From NCBI GenBank assembly GCA_904502055.1, contig CAJGDZ010000096.1:1-6655 (forward strand): a DNA stretch of 6,655 bases, written 5' to 3'. Shown piece after piece: positions 6,611 to 6,655 of this stretch (positions within the stretch are counted from its first letter, which is position 1; each line of letters opens with the position of its first letter). This DNA is from an uncultured Clostridia bacterium. Its GTDB lineage: Bacteria > Bacillota > Clostridia > Oscillospirales > CAG-272. The notes below the pieces were generated by a model, which was given only the letters and a program-made list of their open reading frames with translations, did not search any database and was not told the origin of the DNA. The translations under genes were made by a program, and so were the position numbers.

Positions 6611-6655
6611 GGGGGGAGGACGAGGGGCTCTGCCCCAAACCCCGCCACCTTTAAA
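6611..6655. repeat. G/C-rich palindromic intergenic element at the window edge
   Basis: This edge contains a hairpin GGGGC-TCT-GCCCC (6624-6636), followed by AAACCCCGCC. The minus-strand reading GGGGTTTGGGGCAGAGCCCC resembles GC-rich intergenic repeats that I associate with clostridial genomes; this is from memory and unchecked. The element runs off the window, so its full extent is not visible. No gene is seen here on either strand. Confidence 0.4.

Overview
The window comes from a high-GC member of the Bacillota, most likely a clostridial lineage. The evidence is strong AGGAGG-type ribosome binding sites, a consensus sigma-A promoter with a TG extended -10, a DUF1836 protein (a family known from Firmicutes), a YuaF/FloT-like gene pair, and short palindromic GC-rich intergenic elements of a kind that recur in clostridial genomes. 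Nothing here fixes the species.

Positions 1-269 hold no convincing gene. They contain a multi-hairpin element of about 170 bases and then an A/T-rich leader. Positions 270-3411 are a tight four-gene plus-strand unit: a DUF1836 helix-turn-helix protein, an NfeD-like membrane protein with an OB-type C-terminus, an unrecognised four-helix membrane protein, and a flotillin (FloT-like SPFH scaffold). Gaps are 4 bases, a 4-base ATGA overlap, and 22 bases, so they are very probably one operon. A perfect 12-bp hairpin with a T-tract closes it.

Convergent to this, positions 6512-3453 on the minus strand encode a 1019-residue secreted multidomain protein. It has a signal peptide, a beta-rich N-terminal domain, a DNRLRE/CBM96-like module, and a clan GH-A glycoside hydrolase domain resembling the beta-agarase group. 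It has its own near-perfect promoter (TTGACA-17-TATAAT). The right edge is a G/C-rich palindromic intergenic element.

The NfeD-like protein and flotillin should act together in a membrane microdomain, as YuaF and FloT do in Bacillus subtilis. The membrane protein between them is a candidate extra component and the DUF1836 protein a candidate regulator; both roles are inferred from position. The hydrolase looks like an independent transcription unit. I see no CRISPR array, tRNA, rRNA, transposase or clear novel defence system. The least explained parts are the third operon gene, the DUF1836-flotillin linkage and the structured upstream element.
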